Source: Thalassotalea euphylliae
GTDB lineage: Bacteria; Pseudomonadota; Gammaproteobacteria; Enterobacterales; Alteromonadaceae
NCBI RefSeq assembly: GCF_003390335.1
Contig: NZ_QUOU01000001.1
Coordinates: 3,472,001-3,536,000, forward strand
DNA: 64,000 bases
Reading direction: 5' to 3'
Below the pieces are notes generated by a model. That model was given only the letters and a program-made list of their open reading frames with translations. It searched no databases and had not been told where the DNA came from. Positions 24,355-33,645 of the stretch are shown in pieces (position 1 is the first letter of the stretch; every line of letters begins with the position of its first letter). Position numbers and translations under genes: made by a program.

Positions 24355-25308
24355 ATGACGATTAAACTTGGGGTCGTAATGGACCCAATTTCTGAAGTAA
24401 AAGTACAAAAAGACTCGTCAATGGCGATGATGTTGGAAGCACAGCAACGCGGCTACCAACTGTTTTATATCGAAATGAACGATTTATACCTTGAACAAGG
24501 TGAGTGTCGCTCAACCGTACGCCCTGTTAAAGTTTATGATGACGCTGATCACTGGTACGACTTAGAAGAAGCGCAAGATATCTCATTAACCGAGTTAGAC
24601 GCGGTATTAATGCGTAAAGATCCGCCATTTGATACCGAATACATCTACGCAACTTACATGCTAGAGCGTGCCGAACAAGCGGGTACGCTGATTGTTAACA
24701 AGCCGCAAAGTTTACGCGATTGTAACGAAAAATTATTTACCGCTTGGTTCCCAGAGCTAACACCAAAAACCTTAGTAACTCGCAGCAGCGAGCGCATTCG
24801 CGAATTTCATCGCCAAGAAAAGGATGTCATCATCAAGCCGCTTGACGGCATGGGGGGGGCATCTATTTTTCGCATCAAAGAAGGCGATGCCAATGTCGGT
24901 GTGATCATTGAAACCTTAACCGCACATGGCAGTCAATATGCTATGGTACAAGAGTACATGCCCGCGATTAAAGATGGCGACAAACGCATCTTAATCGTTA
25001 ACGGTGAAGTCATGCCATACTGTTTAGCACGTATTCCTGCGCAAGGGGAAACACGTGGTAATCTGGCAGCAGGTGGCAGCGGTGAGCCAAGACCATTATC
25101 CGCCGGTGACAAGTTGATTGCGGAAACCATTGCCCCTGAGCTGAAAAAACGCGGCTTGTTCTTTGTTGGCCTTGATGTAATTGGCGATAAAGTGACTGAA
25201 ATTAACGTTACCAGCCCAACCTGCATTCGCGAAATTGAAGCGGCCTTTGCCATTAATATTTCGGGTAAATTGATGGATGCTATCGAGCAAGCCTTGGCGC
25301 AGCGATAG
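24355..25308 (+). CDS. gshB: Glutathione synthetase
   Basis: The 317-residue ATP-grasp enzyme ligates glycine to gamma-glutamylcysteine. It begins MTIKLGVVMDPISEVK, the family start; an upstream frame to 24325 would overlap rsmE. Visible motifs include KPLDGMGGASIFR (ATP loop), MVQEYMP, DKRILIVNGE and ATP/metal ligands in VGLDVIGDKVTEINVTSPTC. Followed after 66 bp by yqgE. Confidence 0.97.
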   Translation: MTIKLGVVMDPISEVKVQKDSSMAMMLEAQQRGYQLFYIEMNDLYLEQGECRSTVRPVKVYDDADHWYDLEEAQDISLTELDAVLMRKDPPFDTEYIYATYMLERAEQAGTLIVNKPQSLRDCNEKLFTAWFPELTPKTLVTRSSERIREFHRQEKDVIIKPLDGMGGASIFRIKEGDANVGVIIETLTAHGSQYAMVQEYMPAIKDGDKRILIVNGEVMPYCLARIPAQGETRGNLAAGGSGEPRPLSAGDKLIAETIAPELKKRGLFFVGLDVIGDKVTEINVTSPTCIREIEAAFAINISGKLMDAIEQALAQR

Positions 25309-25374
25309 TCTATTCGCCCTAACAAATCGAGTACCAAGACAAAGCACCATAAAATATAGAAAAAGGAGCACACG

Positions 25375-25929
25375 ATGGAAAGTTTAGAAAATCAGTTGTT
25401 AATTGCTATGCCAACCATGGGTGATCCTTTTTTTAGTCGTACGGTGACCTACATTTGTGAGCACAACGACGATGGCGCGATGGGGCTTATCATCAATTTA
25501 CCCGTTGAGTTAACCTTAAATGAACTACTCGAACAAATTGATGCCGATAAGCCGCAACTTCCCTCGCTTGAACAGCAAGTACTCACTGGCGGCCCCGTGG
25601 CGCAGCAGCGTGGTTTTGTCTTGCACAGTCCGCAAAATTGCTGGTCTAGCTCGTTGGCGTTAAGTGATGAAGTGATGATCACCACCTCAAAAGATATTCT
25701 CATGGCACTAGGCACTGAGCAAGCGCCGCCACAGTTTATGGTAACCTTGGGTTACGCGGGTTGGGGGCCTGGCCAGCTGGAAAAAGAGATCGCTGAAAAT
25801 TCATGGCTAACGACCCCTGCCGACAATGAAATATTATTTGAAACCCCGATTGAGCAGCGCTGGCAGAAGGCGACAGCAAAGCTAGGTATCGACCTTGCTC
25901 ACCTGTCATCAGAAGTGGGGCACGCTTAG
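25375..25929 (+). CDS. yqgE: YqgE/AlgH family protein
   Basis: The 184-residue protein starts MESLENQLLIAMPTMGDPFF, with the family motifs GLIINLP, GGPVAQQRGFVLH and YAGWGPGQLEKEI. Structure is known for the family, but the biochemical role is not. A clear ribosome site AAAAGGAG precedes the ATG. The position between gshB and ruvX is the conserved order. Confidence 0.95.
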   Translation: MESLENQLLIAMPTMGDPFFSRTVTYICEHNDDGAMGLIINLPVELTLNELLEQIDADKPQLPSLEQQVLTGGPVAQQRGFVLHSPQNCWSSSLALSDEVMITTSKDILMALGTEQAPPQFMVTLGYAGWGPGQLEKEIAENSWLTTPADNEILFETPIEQRWQKATAKLGIDLAHLSSEVGHA

Positions 25930-26101
25930 TCACAAGCTCAAACACATTAAGGCGGCTTGGAATTGGTGACGATTCTAATTACCGCCAACAAAGTGTAAAC
26001 TTGTTACCTATTTTCACTCCCATAAAAGCTCGGCTTATTAGCATTACTGCAAGCCAAAGCGCTTTTATCGCGTTCACAAAAGTATCTAGAGAGTTATATC
26101 A

Positions 26102-26545
26102 ATGGCGAAAAGCAAACGTCCAATTGGCGAGCGTACAGCGTTAGGCTTTGATTTTGGTAAAAAATATATCGGGGTTGCCATTGGTCAAGAAATTACCGGC
26201 ACAGCCTCCCCTTTAGGCTCGGTAAAAGCCAAAGACGGTATTCCCCAGTGGGACGAACTAAGCCAATATATTGAGCAATGGCAGCCAGATTATTTGATTG
26301 TTGGTCTACCGCTCAATATGGATGGCAGCGAACAACAATTAACGCGTGATGCGAAAAAGTTCGGCAATCGCTTGTTTGGCCGCTACGGTATCAATGTCGA
26401 ATTCAACGATGAACGCTTAACCACAGCAGCAGCGAAGGAATCTCTATTTGCACGCGGTGGTTACCGCAATCTCGCAAAAGACAATATTGACGCAGAGTCG
26501 GCAAAACTGATTGTCGAAAGTTACTTTGAGCAGATGTATGACTAA
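26102..26545 (+). CDS. ruvX: Holliday-junction resolvase-like protein RuvX
   Basis: The 147-residue RNase H-fold protein has acidic FDFGKKYIGVAIGQ (residues ~15-28), VGLPLNMDGS, NDERLTTAAA and the C-terminal DAESAKLIVESY. YqgF/RuvX is implicated in processing 16S rRNA precursors, and earlier in Holliday junction resolution. The 172 bp from yqgE to its ATG holds no recognisable gene. Confidence 0.94.
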   Translation: MAKSKRPIGERTALGFDFGKKYIGVAIGQEITGTASPLGSVKAKDGIPQWDELSQYIEQWQPDYLIVGLPLNMDGSEQQLTRDAKKFGNRLFGRYGINVEFNDERLTTAAAKESLFARGGYRNLAKDNIDAESAKLIVESYFEQMYD

Positions 26546-26607
26546 AATAACCGCTCAACATACGTTTGACATACCTGTTTGGAAATACCTACTCGGAAGC
26601 ACAGCGC

Positions 26608-27567
26608 TTGAGTAATATTTTCACGATCATTAGCCCGCTCTTAGCACTGGCGCTGATTGGCTACCTTATCGCTAAACGCCAATGGCTTAATGACGCTCAA
26701 CTTAGCGGATTAAGCAAAGTCACCTTTGTAATTTTTATCCCGGCATTTTTGTTTTATCGCATGGCTACCGCAGACTTAGCCAGTGTACTAAACCCGCTGC
26801 CGATTGCCGCTTTTTACCTGCCAGTACTGACCTGTTTTGCCCTCGGTTTCATCCTAAACCATTGGCTTCATCCCGAGTATAAAAAGCACAGAAGAGGCTC
26901 TGCGGTATTTGCGCTCGGTAGCAGTTACTCCAACAATGTGATTGTTGGCCTCCCCCTACTTTTATTGGTGATTGGCGACCAAGCCCTCCCCACTATTTTT
27001 CTGATTGTGACCTTCCACAGCGCTATGTTATTCGCGCTAACGAGTGCCATTGCCGCTAGCCAAGCCAATAGCACACAAGCAAAAAACAGTAAACGGGGCA
27101 TCAACTGGCTCGCTTTTATCAAGCAAACCATCACCAATCCATTGGTCTTTGGTATTCTCTCAGGCCTACTGGTGAATGCCGCAGGTATCCAAATTCCAGC
27201 ATTAGTGGCTCGCCCATTAGACATGCTGGGGCAACCCGCTATTACGCTTGCCTTAATCGCCCTTGGCTCGTCTATTGCCAAATACGATATCCGCGGTGAA
27301 CGCCGTTTTATTGCGCTGGCTAGCACGATAAAACTTATGCTCTTGCCGCTGCTGGTTTACCTGACAGCAAAGCACGCTTTAGCACTAGATACCTTGATCG
27401 TACAAGTGCTAGTGATACTCAGTGCTTGCCCAACTGGCGTTAATGCTTACCTGATCGCACAGCAGCATCAAGTGCACCGTAAAGCGGTTGCCAGTAGTGT
27501 CGTTGTGAGCACAGTAGCATCCGTTATGACTTTGCCACTTTGGTTGGTTTGGCTGAACTTGGTCTAA
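26608..27567 (+). CDS. AEC family transporter
   Basis: About 319 residues in around ten helices, beginning (M)SNIFTIISPLLALALIGYLI, the usual AEC start. The frame is open to a TTG at 26566, but TTG 26608 has GGAAG eight bases upstream and yields the family length. Conserved elements are GSSYSNNVIVGLPLL in the first half and LSACPTGVNAYLIA near the C-terminus. AEC proteins are auxin-efflux/malate-type secondary carriers; the substrate here is unknown. Confidence 0.87.
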   Translation: MSNIFTIISPLLALALIGYLIAKRQWLNDAQLSGLSKVTFVIFIPAFLFYRMATADLASVLNPLPIAAFYLPVLTCFALGFILNHWLHPEYKKHRRGSAVFALGSSYSNNVIVGLPLLLLVIGDQALPTIFLIVTFHSAMLFALTSAIAASQANSTQAKNSKRGINWLAFIKQTITNPLVFGILSGLLVNAAGIQIPALVARPLDMLGQPAITLALIALGSSIAKYDIRGERRFIALASTIKLMLLPLLVYLTAKHALALDTLIVQVLVILSACPTGVNAYLIAQQHQVHRKAVASSVVVSTVASVMTLPLWLVWLNLV

Positions 27568-27605
27568 GCTACACCACTTAAAAATATGAAATCAGCAAGA
27601 AGTAA

Positions 27606-28295
27606 ATGTCCCTAAGCACCAGCCGCATTGATAAATTTATCGCCCAACACCTCAATATTGCACGTAAGCAAGTACGCGTGATTATTGCGCAGCAACGGGT
27701 TGTTGTTGATGATATTGTCGTCACACATGTTGATCAGCAGATCAATAAATTTTCGGTTATTGCACTTGATGGCAAAGTTATTCAGCGAGAAACGGCTCAC
27801 TACTTGATGTTACATAAACCTGTGGGGGTCGTCTGCGCCACAACTGATAAGCAGCACAAAACGGTGATTGATTTAATCGACGAGTCCTTCAAAAAGCAAC
27901 TACACATCGTTGGTCGACTGGATCTCAATACCTCAGGCTTAGTGCTGTTAACAAATGATAGTCGCTGGTCTGAGGCGTTAACCGATCCAAAGCACAAAGT
28001 TGAAAAGCACTATCAGGTAACCCTCGCCAATAAGCTCACGCCAGAGTACATCACGGCGTTTGCTGACGGGATGTATTTTGGTTGTGAAGATATCACCACA
28101 CAGCCTGCCAGACTAACGATTCTCGACGATTACCGCGCCCATGTTGTGTTAACCGAAGGAAAGTATCATCAAATTAAACGTATGTTTGGCCGATTTCGCA
28201 ATCCGGTATTAGCACTACACCGAAGCAGGATTGGCAGCTTTGAGCTACCTGATTCACTCTTGCCAGGACAATACAAAGCACTCGACATTAGTTAA
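27606..28295 (+). CDS. rsuA: 16S rRNA pseudouridine(516) synthase
   Basis: The 229-residue protein has an N-terminal S4 RNA-binding domain (SRIDKFIAQHLNIARKQVR) and the catalytic GRLDLNTSGLVLLTND with Asp106 as nucleophile. Further conserved boxes are EKHYQVTL and EGKYHQIKRMF. Length and the short S4 linker fit RsuA rather than RluB/E/F, which are longer or carry basic tails; that choice is less certain than the family. Confidence 0.9.
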   Translation: MSLSTSRIDKFIAQHLNIARKQVRVIIAQQRVVVDDIVVTHVDQQINKFSVIALDGKVIQRETAHYLMLHKPVGVVCATTDKQHKTVIDLIDESFKKQLHIVGRLDLNTSGLVLLTNDSRWSEALTDPKHKVEKHYQVTLANKLTPEYITAFADGMYFGCEDITTQPARLTILDDYRAHVVLTEGKYHQIKRMFGRFRNPVLALHRSRIGSFELPDSLLPGQYKALDIS

Positions 28296-28395
28296 CCTCA
28301 ATTAGTTAACCCAAAATTATGCCCACACAGCCTTCCCTTAAACTCAAAGTGTATGACATAGCTAACTCACTGCGCTTGCTCATAATTTCCAAAAA

Positions 28396-28409
28396 TTGAT
28401 GTAAATCAA
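28396..28409. promoter_or_regulatory. FNR/CRP-family box
   Basis: TTGATGTAAATCAA is an exact TTGAT-N4-ATCAA site. A TATACC -10-like hexamer at 28430-28435 places the box about 40 bp before a possible transcription start, the class II activator position. It is upstream of the iron-type operon beginning at 28659. Confidence 0.7.
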
Positions 28410-28490
28410 AAACCTTTTAGTTAATAAAATATACCGTTCGACTTATCCTCCGAGATAGCTATTATCGCAAAACCAAATAGAATACAGGTC

Positions 28491-28509
28491 GCAAATAATA
28501 ATTATTTGC
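28491..28509. promoter_or_regulatory. Fur-like 19-bp palindrome
   Basis: GCAAATAATAATTATTTGC is a perfect 19-bp palindrome. It matches the classical Fur consensus GATAATGATAATCATTATC at 13 of 19 positions, with mismatches at symmetric places. It lies 150 bp upstream of the imelysin gene, a Fur-regulated type of gene in other proteobacteria. Confidence 0.65.
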
Positions 28510-28658
28510 AATTACATTGCTTTTATCGGTCAATTTATTTACTCTATTGCGCGATTGAAATACCTACTACTAAATGGCTCGTATCAGCATTTTTTCGAAA
28601 AGATACACTTTACTGTGTAAAAACCAGCGTCGAGCCACAACACTAAGACGAGGATATA

Positions 28659-30152
28659 ATGAAAGTTAGCTCACTAAGTAAAATCGCTGCAGCCTTGCTA
28701 GTTGCAACTACTTTAACTGCCTGTGATGGCGATGATGGCAATGATGGTGCACAAGGCCCAGCGGGTCCTGCGGGTGTAGCTGGCCCTGCGGGCCAAAACG
28801 GTGCTGACGGCACTAACGGTACTGACGGTGTAACCAACCTAGTGACACGTGACGACGTAGTAAAAACAAACGCCAATATTGCCTACGCAGTCTACAGTGA
28901 CTCGTTAATTGCTGCGCGTGAAATGCACCAAGTATTAGAAACATTCGTTAGCAACCCAACGGCTGACAATTTGCAAGCAGCGCGTGACGCATGGTTGGCT
29001 GCTCGTGAACCTTATGGTCAAACCGAAGTTTATCGCTTCCGCGAAGGCCCAATCGATGCACTAAAAGAAGACGGCACTATTGGTCAAGACGGTGACGGCC
29101 CTGAAGGTCAAATCAATGCTTGGCCACTAGCCGAGTCGATTATTGATTACGTTGCAACAGAAGTTGACGGTACAGCAACGGCTGATGCTGGTACTATCGC
29201 TGGTGGTATTATTTTCAACGACACCGCTGCGCCAACCATTAACAAAGCAGTTATCGCTGATTTCTTTGAAAACCAAGGCGACGAAGCGAATGTAACAACG
29301 GGTTACCACGCTATTGAGTTCTTACTTTGGGGCCAAGATTTAAACGAAGATTTAAGCGGTAATGGTCCACGCGACATGAGCGGCGGTCAACGCCCAGTGA
29401 CTGATTACTTCAGAAGTGCAGCAGACGGTGATGCCCAAAACGGTACTATCTGTACTGCCGGTCGCAATACTTCTGCTCAAGACGTAGCTGGCGATGCATA
29501 CGGTAGCTGTGTGCGCCGTGGTCAATACTTACTTGCGGCATCAGAGCTATTAATTGATGACTTAGAGCGCATCGTAAACGCATGGCAGCCAGGCGTTAGT
29601 GGTAACCATTACGCAAACTTTGTTGCCGGCGGCGATGCTTCTTTACGCCTAATGTTAGACGGCATGGGTAGCTTGAGCTTAGGCGAACTTGCTGGTGAGC
29701 GTATGCGCATTGCACTGCGTGATAACTCGCAAGAAGACGAGCACTCTTGTTTTGCTGACAACACACACCGTGACATTTTCCTAAATGCCAAGGGCGTACA
29801 AAACACCTTTACCGGCAGTTACACGCGCGTTAACGGTGAAATTGTTAGTGGTGCTTCACTACAAGATTACCTAGTGGTACAAGAGCAACCGGAGCTTGCT
29901 AACACGCTTCGTGCTGCCCTTGAAGATACTATGGTAAAAGCCTCTGTGATTTCTGATCAAGCACTTGCAGGTATGCCTTTTGATAACTTAATTCAACCGG
30001 GTAACACGCAAGGTAATGCAATGGTTAATGCGGTTATCGCCAGCTTAGAAAAACAGACTGAGTCTATTGAAGACGTGGTTAGTGAGCTTAACTTACCTAG
30101 CATCGAAACCTGTGAAGGTACTGAAACTGGTGTTGGTAACTGCCCACAATAA
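28659..30152 (+). CDS. Imelysin-family (M75) lipoprotein with collagen-like linker
   Basis: The 497-residue protein has a signal peptide ending in lipobox LTAC (Cys22). Directly after it comes a Gly-X-Y stretch (GPAGPAGVAGPAG, then NGADGTNGTDG), which is unusual for an imelysin. The helical domain contains the GxHxxE iron-site motif as G215-Y-H-A-I-E220 in GYHAIEFLLWGQD. Imelysin-like proteins are periplasmic components of iron uptake (EfeM/ICMP group). A ribosome site GAGGAT precedes the ATG. First gene of the operon but followed by two hairpins, so it may be transcribed in excess. Confidence 0.93.
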   Translation: MKVSSLSKIAAALLVATTLTACDGDDGNDGAQGPAGPAGVAGPAGQNGADGTNGTDGVTNLVTRDDVVKTNANIAYAVYSDSLIAAREMHQVLETFVSNPTADNLQAARDAWLAAREPYGQTEVYRFREGPIDALKEDGTIGQDGDGPEGQINAWPLAESIIDYVATEVDGTATADAGTIAGGIIFNDTAAPTINKAVIADFFENQGDEANVTTGYHAIEFLLWGQDLNEDLSGNGPRDMSGGQRPVTDYFRSAADGDAQNGTICTAGRNTSAQDVAGDAYGSCVRRGQYLLAASELLIDDLERIVNAWQPGVSGNHYANFVAGGDASLRLMLDGMGSLSLGELAGERMRIALRDNSQEDEHSCFADNTHRDIFLNAKGVQNTFTGSYTRVNGEIVSGASLQDYLVVQEQPELANTLRAALEDTMVKASVISDQALAGMPFDNLIQPGNTQGNAMVNAVIASLEKQTESIEDVVSELNLPSIETCEGTETGVGNCPQ

Positions 30153-30161
30153 GCAGCTGCC

Positions 30162-30185
30162 AAGGTGGCTGTTGAGCCACCTTTT
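30162..30185 (+). terminator. Hairpin after first imelysin gene
   Basis: AAGGTGGCT (30162-30170) pairs with AGCCACCTT (30175-30183), loop GTTG, followed by a short T run. The U tract is only four bases, so termination may be partial. Confidence 0.7.
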
Positions 30186-30198
30186 CAAGGATTGAAAA

Positions 30199-30228
30199 AT
30201 AAAATAGGGCTTAATTGCCCTATTTTAT
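30199..30228. terminator. Second hairpin after first imelysin gene, bidirectional look
   Basis: ATAAAATAGGGC (30199-30210) pairs perfectly with GCCCTATTTTAT (30217-30228), loop TTAATT. The A/T arms give a U-rich end on both strands. With the preceding hairpin it separates the first imelysin from the downstream genes. The remaining bases to 30426 show no gene. Confidence 0.7.
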
Positions 30229-30426
30229 CTTCAAGGTTTTAACAGTGTTCAACCTGATTAAACCAGTTCAACAAATTATAAAGAAAATGACTTTCTTTTA
30301 AGGTATCAACAGCCAATGATGGCTCGCAACGAGTAGGCATTTAAACCGCCACACCATAACTTATTACTGTAACCACTTATTTGATAAGTGTCTTAAACAA
30401 ATAAGCGCACATGCTTGGGGTTCGCT

Positions 30427-32127
30427 ATGTTTTCTTCATCTAACAGCAAATTAAAAATACTTGCTACGACATTTCTTCTCTCACTCACGGTAAGCTGTGG
30501 CGGAGGTGGCGGTGATTCCGCGCCAGAGCCAACACCACCAACTACGCCGGAGCCACCGCCGACACCAGAGCCGCCTCCTGAACCAACAACTGATCACAGT
30601 GGTTTATCACCGCTGTCAGCGAGCGAAATTGTCGAGGGTGAGCACTTGTCAGGAGGCGCGGCAACAACAGTAATAGTGAATGATGAAGCGTTTGGCCAGA
30701 TGCCCAATGCCGTTCAAGATGACTTCACCTTGAATGCAAATTTTAAAGCCGGAAATTTTGTTTTTCGCCGTCAACACGACAACATGGGGCCACTACTCAA
30801 TTCAGCCACTTGCCAAGGCTGTCACTTAAAAGACGGTCGAGGTTTAGTGCCACGCGCTGAAGACGAGCCAATGCTGAGTATGTTTATGCGCATCAGTCAA
30901 TCCGATGGCAGCCCAGACCCAATTTATGGCAATCAACTGCAAACCTTTGCCGTGCAATCATTTACCACGAGTGACCGAGATTCAGGCTTACCTGTTGCTG
31001 GCGGTTCAATTAATGGTGACCGTCTATTGGGTGAAGCCTATGCCTTTATTCGCTATCAAGAAATTACCGGGCAATACGACGATGGCACTGAGTACAGCTT
31101 ACGCCAGCCTACTTATTTTATTAAAGATCTGTCCTACGGCGACTTTAACGACAGCGTTAGATTTTCGCCTCGCGTCAGCCCTAGTGTTTTCGGCTCTGGC
31201 CTACTCGCCGAAATACCAGCGGCGAATATCCAACAACTCGCCGATGAAAACGATGCCAATGGCGATGGCATATCCGGTCGTGCGGTTATGGTGACTAATA
31301 GCGTTAACCAGCAGCAAGAATTGGCACGATTTGGTTATAAACTAACAACGACTAATGTCTTGCAGCAGTCGGCAGGTGCCTATCGCGGTGACATGGGCAT
31401 TACCAACAAGTTTGCAACAGCAGAGCCGTGCACTGACCAACAGTTGGCCTGTAACCTTGCGGCAGAGCAAGAAACGACAAGCGGCGACGAACTCGACCTC
31501 GACGATGTTAGGCTAGCAGAAGTTGAGTTTTATGTGCGTACCCTAGCGGTCCCTCAACGTCGAGGTTTTGATTCAAGTAATGGTACTTGGCAGACAGATG
31601 TTAGCAGTGGCCGAGAATTATTTTTTAACACTGGCTGTGTTGATTGTCACACCCCGCGTCATGTCACGGGCGAAGCCGCAGGTAGCGTTTTAGGCGAGTT
31701 GAGCTTATCTGGTTTAAGCCCCAATGCTGAGCCCATCGAAGTCTTATCAAACCAAACCATTTATCCCTACACCGACCTATTGCTTCACGACATGGGCGGT
31801 AGCTGCCAAGTGACCCGTGAATTAAACGACGGCACGAGCTGTCAAGCAGGTGACGCCTGTTTTTATGTCCAACGCTGCGAAGGGTTAGCTGACGATAGAC
31901 CGGAAGGACAAGCAACAGGTACGGAGTGGCGTACACCACCACTGTGGGGCTTGGGTTTGGTCAAAACCGTTAACAGCGAGGCCACCTTCTTACACGATGG
32001 CAGAGCACGCACCATAGAAGAAGCCATTTTATGGCATGGCGGCGAGGCTAAAAGTGCGCAACAAGCCTTTAAAGCGCTTAGCAAAGCGGAACGCGATCAG
32101 TTACTCGCGTTTCTCAATTCACTTTAG
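30427..32127 (+). CDS. Di-haem oxidoreductase-like lipoprotein (DUF1111)
   Basis: The 566-residue protein has a signal peptide with lipobox TVSC, then five Gly and a Pro/Glu/Thr spacer (residues ~27-60). Two c-type haem sites are present: C129-Q-G-C-H and C404-V-D-C-H. This DUF1111 'thiol oxidoreductase' family is related to di-haem peroxidases and regularly sits beside imelysin genes. Start ATG 30427 has GGGG six bases upstream; an in-frame TTG four codons earlier is less likely. Likely cell-envelope redox partner in iron uptake. Confidence 0.92.
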   Translation: MFSSSNSKLKILATTFLLSLTVSCGGGGGDSAPEPTPPTTPEPPPTPEPPPEPTTDHSGLSPLSASEIVEGEHLSGGAATTVIVNDEAFGQMPNAVQDDFTLNANFKAGNFVFRRQHDNMGPLLNSATCQGCHLKDGRGLVPRAEDEPMLSMFMRISQSDGSPDPIYGNQLQTFAVQSFTTSDRDSGLPVAGGSINGDRLLGEAYAFIRYQEITGQYDDGTEYSLRQPTYFIKDLSYGDFNDSVRFSPRVSPSVFGSGLLAEIPAANIQQLADENDANGDGISGRAVMVTNSVNQQQELARFGYKLTTTNVLQQSAGAYRGDMGITNKFATAEPCTDQQLACNLAAEQETTSGDELDLDDVRLAEVEFYVRTLAVPQRRGFDSSNGTWQTDVSSGRELFFNTGCVDCHTPRHVTGEAAGSVLGELSLSGLSPNAEPIEVLSNQTIYPYTDLLLHDMGGSCQVTRELNDGTSCQAGDACFYVQRCEGLADDRPEGQATGTEWRTPPLWGLGLVKTVNSEATFLHDGRARTIEEAILWHGGEAKSAQQAFKALSKAERDQLLAFLNSL

Positions 32128-32143
32128 AGGTGCAACAGCGTAA

Positions 32144-33637
32144 GTGAATATCAATAACCTACTCGAGACAACAAAAGAGATAACAAGATTGCGGCTGCCA
32201 ACGGTTATCTCGTCGTCTATTGGCCTAGTTATTGGCCTCACCGCAATCAATTTACTTGCAGGATGTGAGCAACAACCTAAAACTGTCGCCCCAGCATTCG
32301 ATGCTAGTGAACATTCGCCCGGTGGCAAAGCGACAATAAAAAACTTCAACTATCGCACCTTTATCAAACCGGGTGCCCACTTAACAGGCTTAGATCGCGT
32401 CGATTTTTGGGCGGGTTTTACCTTTTTCGAAATGCCTTGGGTTGAAGCGCCAGCCTCAACAAGTGTTAGAGATGGTCTCGGGCCTTTGTTTAACACCCAC
32501 TCTTGTCTATCGTGTCACGGTAAAGGCAGTCGTGGTAAGTTCTTTGATGAAGGTATCGGTGAGCAGTCAGGCTTGCTTATCAGGCTGGGCCCTACCCACC
32601 CTAACGCGCCCAAAGTTGATCCGGTATACGGTGGCCAAATACAAGTGCGCACCATAGCTGCGGCGAAGAAATACCTTACCGACCCGCTCTTGCCAGAAGC
32701 CAAAATTGACCTCGCATTTGAATATACCGACGGCCAGTACGCTGACGGTGAGTCGTATCAGTTGCGTAAACCTATCATCAAGCTAGCAGAACTTGGCTAC
32801 GGTGAACTGGCCTCAGGTATTGGTCTATCGCCACGATTTGGTCCCAATATTTTTGGTATGGGGCTACTCGATGCGATCAGCGATAAAGACTTAATTGCGC
32901 AAGAAGATCTGGCTGATGCTAATGGCGACCACATCAGTGCCAAATACAATCGGGGGCTTGACGTGGTAACGGGTGAAAAAGCCATTGGCCGTTATGGGTT
33001 TAAAGCTAAGCACCCTAACTTGCTTCAGCAGGTCACCGATGCATTTAACAACGACATTGGCATTGTAAACCCATTGTTTCCCAATGAAGTGTGCACCGAC
33101 AGCCAGCCCGGGTGTCAACAAGCATCGAAGATCACCAACCCGAAAGGTGAGCATGAAATTGCCGAACGGTTAGTGCAAGACGTGATGATATTTAGCCGTC
33201 ATATTGGTGTGCCTCCGGCACGTAATTTAGAGGATACCGAAACCCAACAAGGGCGTGAGCTTTTTTATCAGCTCAACTGCCAAGCTTGTCACACCCCCAG
33301 CTACACAACGTCAGCAACTTACCCACATCAAGACCTCGCGAGCATCAAAATTTGGCCATACACAGATTTAGCGCTGCACGATATGGGCGAAGGTCTGGCC
33401 GATGGCGTTTTCGAGAACGATGCCAATGGCAAAGAATGGCGCACACCGCCGCTGTGGGGGATTGGCCTGCAACAGCAGGTGCAAGGACAGCAACTCTTCT
33501 TGCACGACGGACGGGCGAGAAGTATCAGCGAAGCGATTTTATGGCATGGTGGTGAAGCACAGGCCAGCCAACAAGTATTTAAGCAACTAACAGCAACAGA
33601 ACGTAAAGCTTTGATAAAATTTTTGCGGGCGATATAG
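32144..33637 (+). CDS. Second di-haem oxidoreductase-like lipoprotein (DUF1111)
   Basis: The 497-residue paralogue of the preceding gene has lipobox LLAGC (Cys about residue 41) and haem motifs C121-L-S-C-H and C379-Q-A-C-H. Shared boxes include LFNTHSCLSCHGKGSRGKF, GRYGFKAKHPNLLQQ, LHDMG and EWRTPPLWGIGL; the last two also occur in the upstream copy. It lacks the Pro-rich spacer. GTG start, 16 bp after the previous stop, so translation is probably coupled. Confidence 0.92.
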   Translation: MNINNLLETTKEITRLRLPTVISSSIGLVIGLTAINLLAGCEQQPKTVAPAFDASEHSPGGKATIKNFNYRTFIKPGAHLTGLDRVDFWAGFTFFEMPWVEAPASTSVRDGLGPLFNTHSCLSCHGKGSRGKFFDEGIGEQSGLLIRLGPTHPNAPKVDPVYGGQIQVRTIAAAKKYLTDPLLPEAKIDLAFEYTDGQYADGESYQLRKPIIKLAELGYGELASGIGLSPRFGPNIFGMGLLDAISDKDLIAQEDLADANGDHISAKYNRGLDVVTGEKAIGRYGFKAKHPNLLQQVTDAFNNDIGIVNPLFPNEVCTDSQPGCQQASKITNPKGEHEIAERLVQDVMIFSRHIGVPPARNLEDTETQQGRELFYQLNCQACHTPSYTTSATYPHQDLASIKIWPYTDLALHDMGEGLADGVFENDANGKEWRTPPLWGIGLQQQVQGQQLFLHDGRARSISEAILWHGGEAQASQQVFKQLTATERKALIKFLRAI

Positions 33638-33645
33638 AGGTGAAC

